DNA from: Desulfurococcales archaeon
GTDB taxonomy: Archaea; Thermoproteota; Thermoprotei_A; Sulfolobales; Ignisphaeraceae
Assembly: GCA_027066265.1 (NCBI GenBank)
Contig: JAMOOB010000493.1
Location: forward strand, 1 to 5,406
DNA length: 5,406 bases
Direction of reading: 5' to 3'
In this document: positions 4,603-5,406 of the stretch, piece after piece
Layout of the letters: every line of letters starts with the position of its first letter
Position numbering within the stretch: the stretch's first letter is position 1
Program-made: the position numbers and the translations under genes
Notes under the pieces: model-generated
The model's database searches: none
Told to the model about the DNA's origin: nothing
Seen by the model: only the letters and a program-made list of their open reading frames with translations

Positions 4603-5406
4603 TTGTCTACGCTTCGTATGGCTGCCTACCTAAGGACTAAGCTCGTCGAGGAGCTTCGTAGGGGTAGGGCTAGGGGTTTGAGGAACGCTAGGTGTATCGA
4701 TGTATTCGAACGCTTGCTCTACCTAACTCCTCGCGACGTCGTTGTCCGTGGCGTTGGTAGGGATGTGAGAGCTTTCTTCAACCCTGGCGCGGTTCTGGTT
4801 GGGAACGAGCTCGTTATCTTTCCACGCATTATCTTCGACTACTACTGGTACGTATCGTGTATAGGCATCGCTAGGCTTCGAATCGAGGAGGTTCTCGATG
4901 CATCGATTCCGAGACCGCTCGAAGTCGAGGTGCTTCTCTATCCAGAGGCGTGGTTCGAGATGGGTAGGGGATGCGAAGATCCTAGAGCTACCCTCGTTGG
5001 GAACGGCGTGGTGTTCGTCATGTATACAGCGGTGGGTTCTAGGAATCCCGAGTACTGCGTACCGGTACCGATGCAGGGCTACGCAATGGTTGATCTAGAG
5101 AATCGAAGGGTTTCGATGAGGAACGTTCTGAAGGCTAGGATGGGTAGCGAAACGTTCGTTCTCGAGGATTGGAAGAACGGTACCGTTCTTCGCTACGGAG
5201 CGAGGAGATGCATGGCTCTCGCAAGACCTAGCATACCGAGCTTCTCAGCGTGCTGGTCATGCATCTTCGATCCCGTGGAGGGTTTCGTAGAGCTCGAATC
5301 CGTGAAGCTGATCCTAGCACCCGAACCGTGGGAGTACAAGGTTGGTTGGAGTACCAACGTTGTTAAGCTAGAGAAGGATCTCTACCTAGCTGCATGGCAC
5401 GGAGTT
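4603..5406 (+). CDS. GH130-like (DUF377) beta-mannoside phosphorylase/glycosidase, 3' truncated
   Basis: The frame runs open to the window edge (268 codons seen from TTG 4603). GH130 enzymes phosphorolyse or hydrolyse beta-mannosides on a five-bladed beta-propeller. Family-type segments appear in order: LTPRDV then FNPGAVLVGNELVIFPR (41-75), IGIARLRIE (87-95, at the place of the usual SSIG.A.S.DG strand), CEDPRATLVGNGVVFVMYTAVG region (124-145) with the EDPR motif whose Asp is the usual proposed general acid, and EPWEYKVGWSTNVV then AAWHGV (241-268), matching the family's E...KIG.G.PPI...GWL..YHGV block. An N-terminal helix (about 10-37) precedes the usual family start. The sequence is divergent, so substrate and the choice between phosphorylase and hydrolase remain open. 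No signal peptide is seen, suggesting a cytoplasmic enzyme. The last blade is probably cut off, since family members usually exceed 300 residues. It is codirectional with the surface glycoprotein; a shared role in mannose-containing glycans is only inference. Confidence 0.75.
   Translation, partial: MSTLRMAAYLRTKLVEELRRGRARGLRNARCIDVFERLLYLTPRDVVVRGVGRDVRAFFNPGAVLVGNELVIFPRIIFDYYWYVSCIGIARLRIEEVLDASIPRPLEVEVLLYPEAWFEMGRGCEDPRATLVGNGVVFVMYTAVGSRNPEYCVPVPMQGYAMVDLENRRVSMRNVLKARMGSETFVLEDWKNGTVLRYGARRCMALARPSIPSFSACWSCIFDPVEGFVELESVKLILAPEPWEYKVGWSTNVVKLEKDLYLAAWHGV

Noticed and set aside
4618..4620. ATG as start of the GH130-like gene
   Set aside because: No ribosome binding site at usable spacing. 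The TTG at 4603 has GGTG 8 bases upstream, as for the other genes.
1..5406. CRISPR array, insertion sequence, tRNA or rRNA genes
   Set aside because: No regularly spaced repeats, no transposase-like frame with terminal inverted repeats, and no recognisable tRNA or rRNA segments were seen on either strand by eye.

Overview
The window looks like chromosomal DNA of a hyperthermophilic archaeon, most likely a member of the Thermoproteota (Crenarchaeota). Four things point there. (1) A canonical archaeal C/D box guide sRNA is present. (2) There is a BRE/TATA-type promoter. (3) Short leaders carry a GGTG Shine-Dalgarno core before ATG, GTG or TTG starts. (4) A signal-peptide/glycosylated ectodomain/Thr-stalk/single-TM surface protein of the usual archaeal layout is encoded. 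Base composition is near-balanced, with a striking abundance of CTAG and of ATCG/CGAT words. Genus cannot be named from sequence alone.

Layout. 3-224 (+): 3' end of a membrane-protein gene. 202-250 (+): a complete dual-guide C/D box sRNA overlapping that gene's end; the gene's TGA stop lies inside the sRNA's D' box. 251-631: about 380 bases with no intact conventional gene, holding a short coding-like stretch (405-567) that needs a one-base frame correction and a further coding-like fragment upstream (315-365). 632-1585 and 1614-2867 (-): a two-gene unit transcribed leftward, an M20-family metallo-aminoacylase/desuccinylase followed 28 bases later by a HhH-GPD DNA glycosylase. 2868-3035: divergent promoter region. 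3036-4526 (+): a 496-residue surface glycoprotein of unrecognised family. 4603 to the window end (+): a GH130-family mannoside phosphorylase/glycosidase-like enzyme, incomplete at the right edge.

How the parts relate. The M20 enzyme and the glycosylase are probably cotranscribed but have no obvious biochemical link. The surface glycoprotein and the GH130-like enzyme lie in the same direction 76 bases apart; a link through glycan metabolism is possible but is only inference. The most informative items are the sRNA/stop-codon overlap and the broken small gene beside it. No CRISPR array, tRNA, rRNA or insertion sequence was seen.
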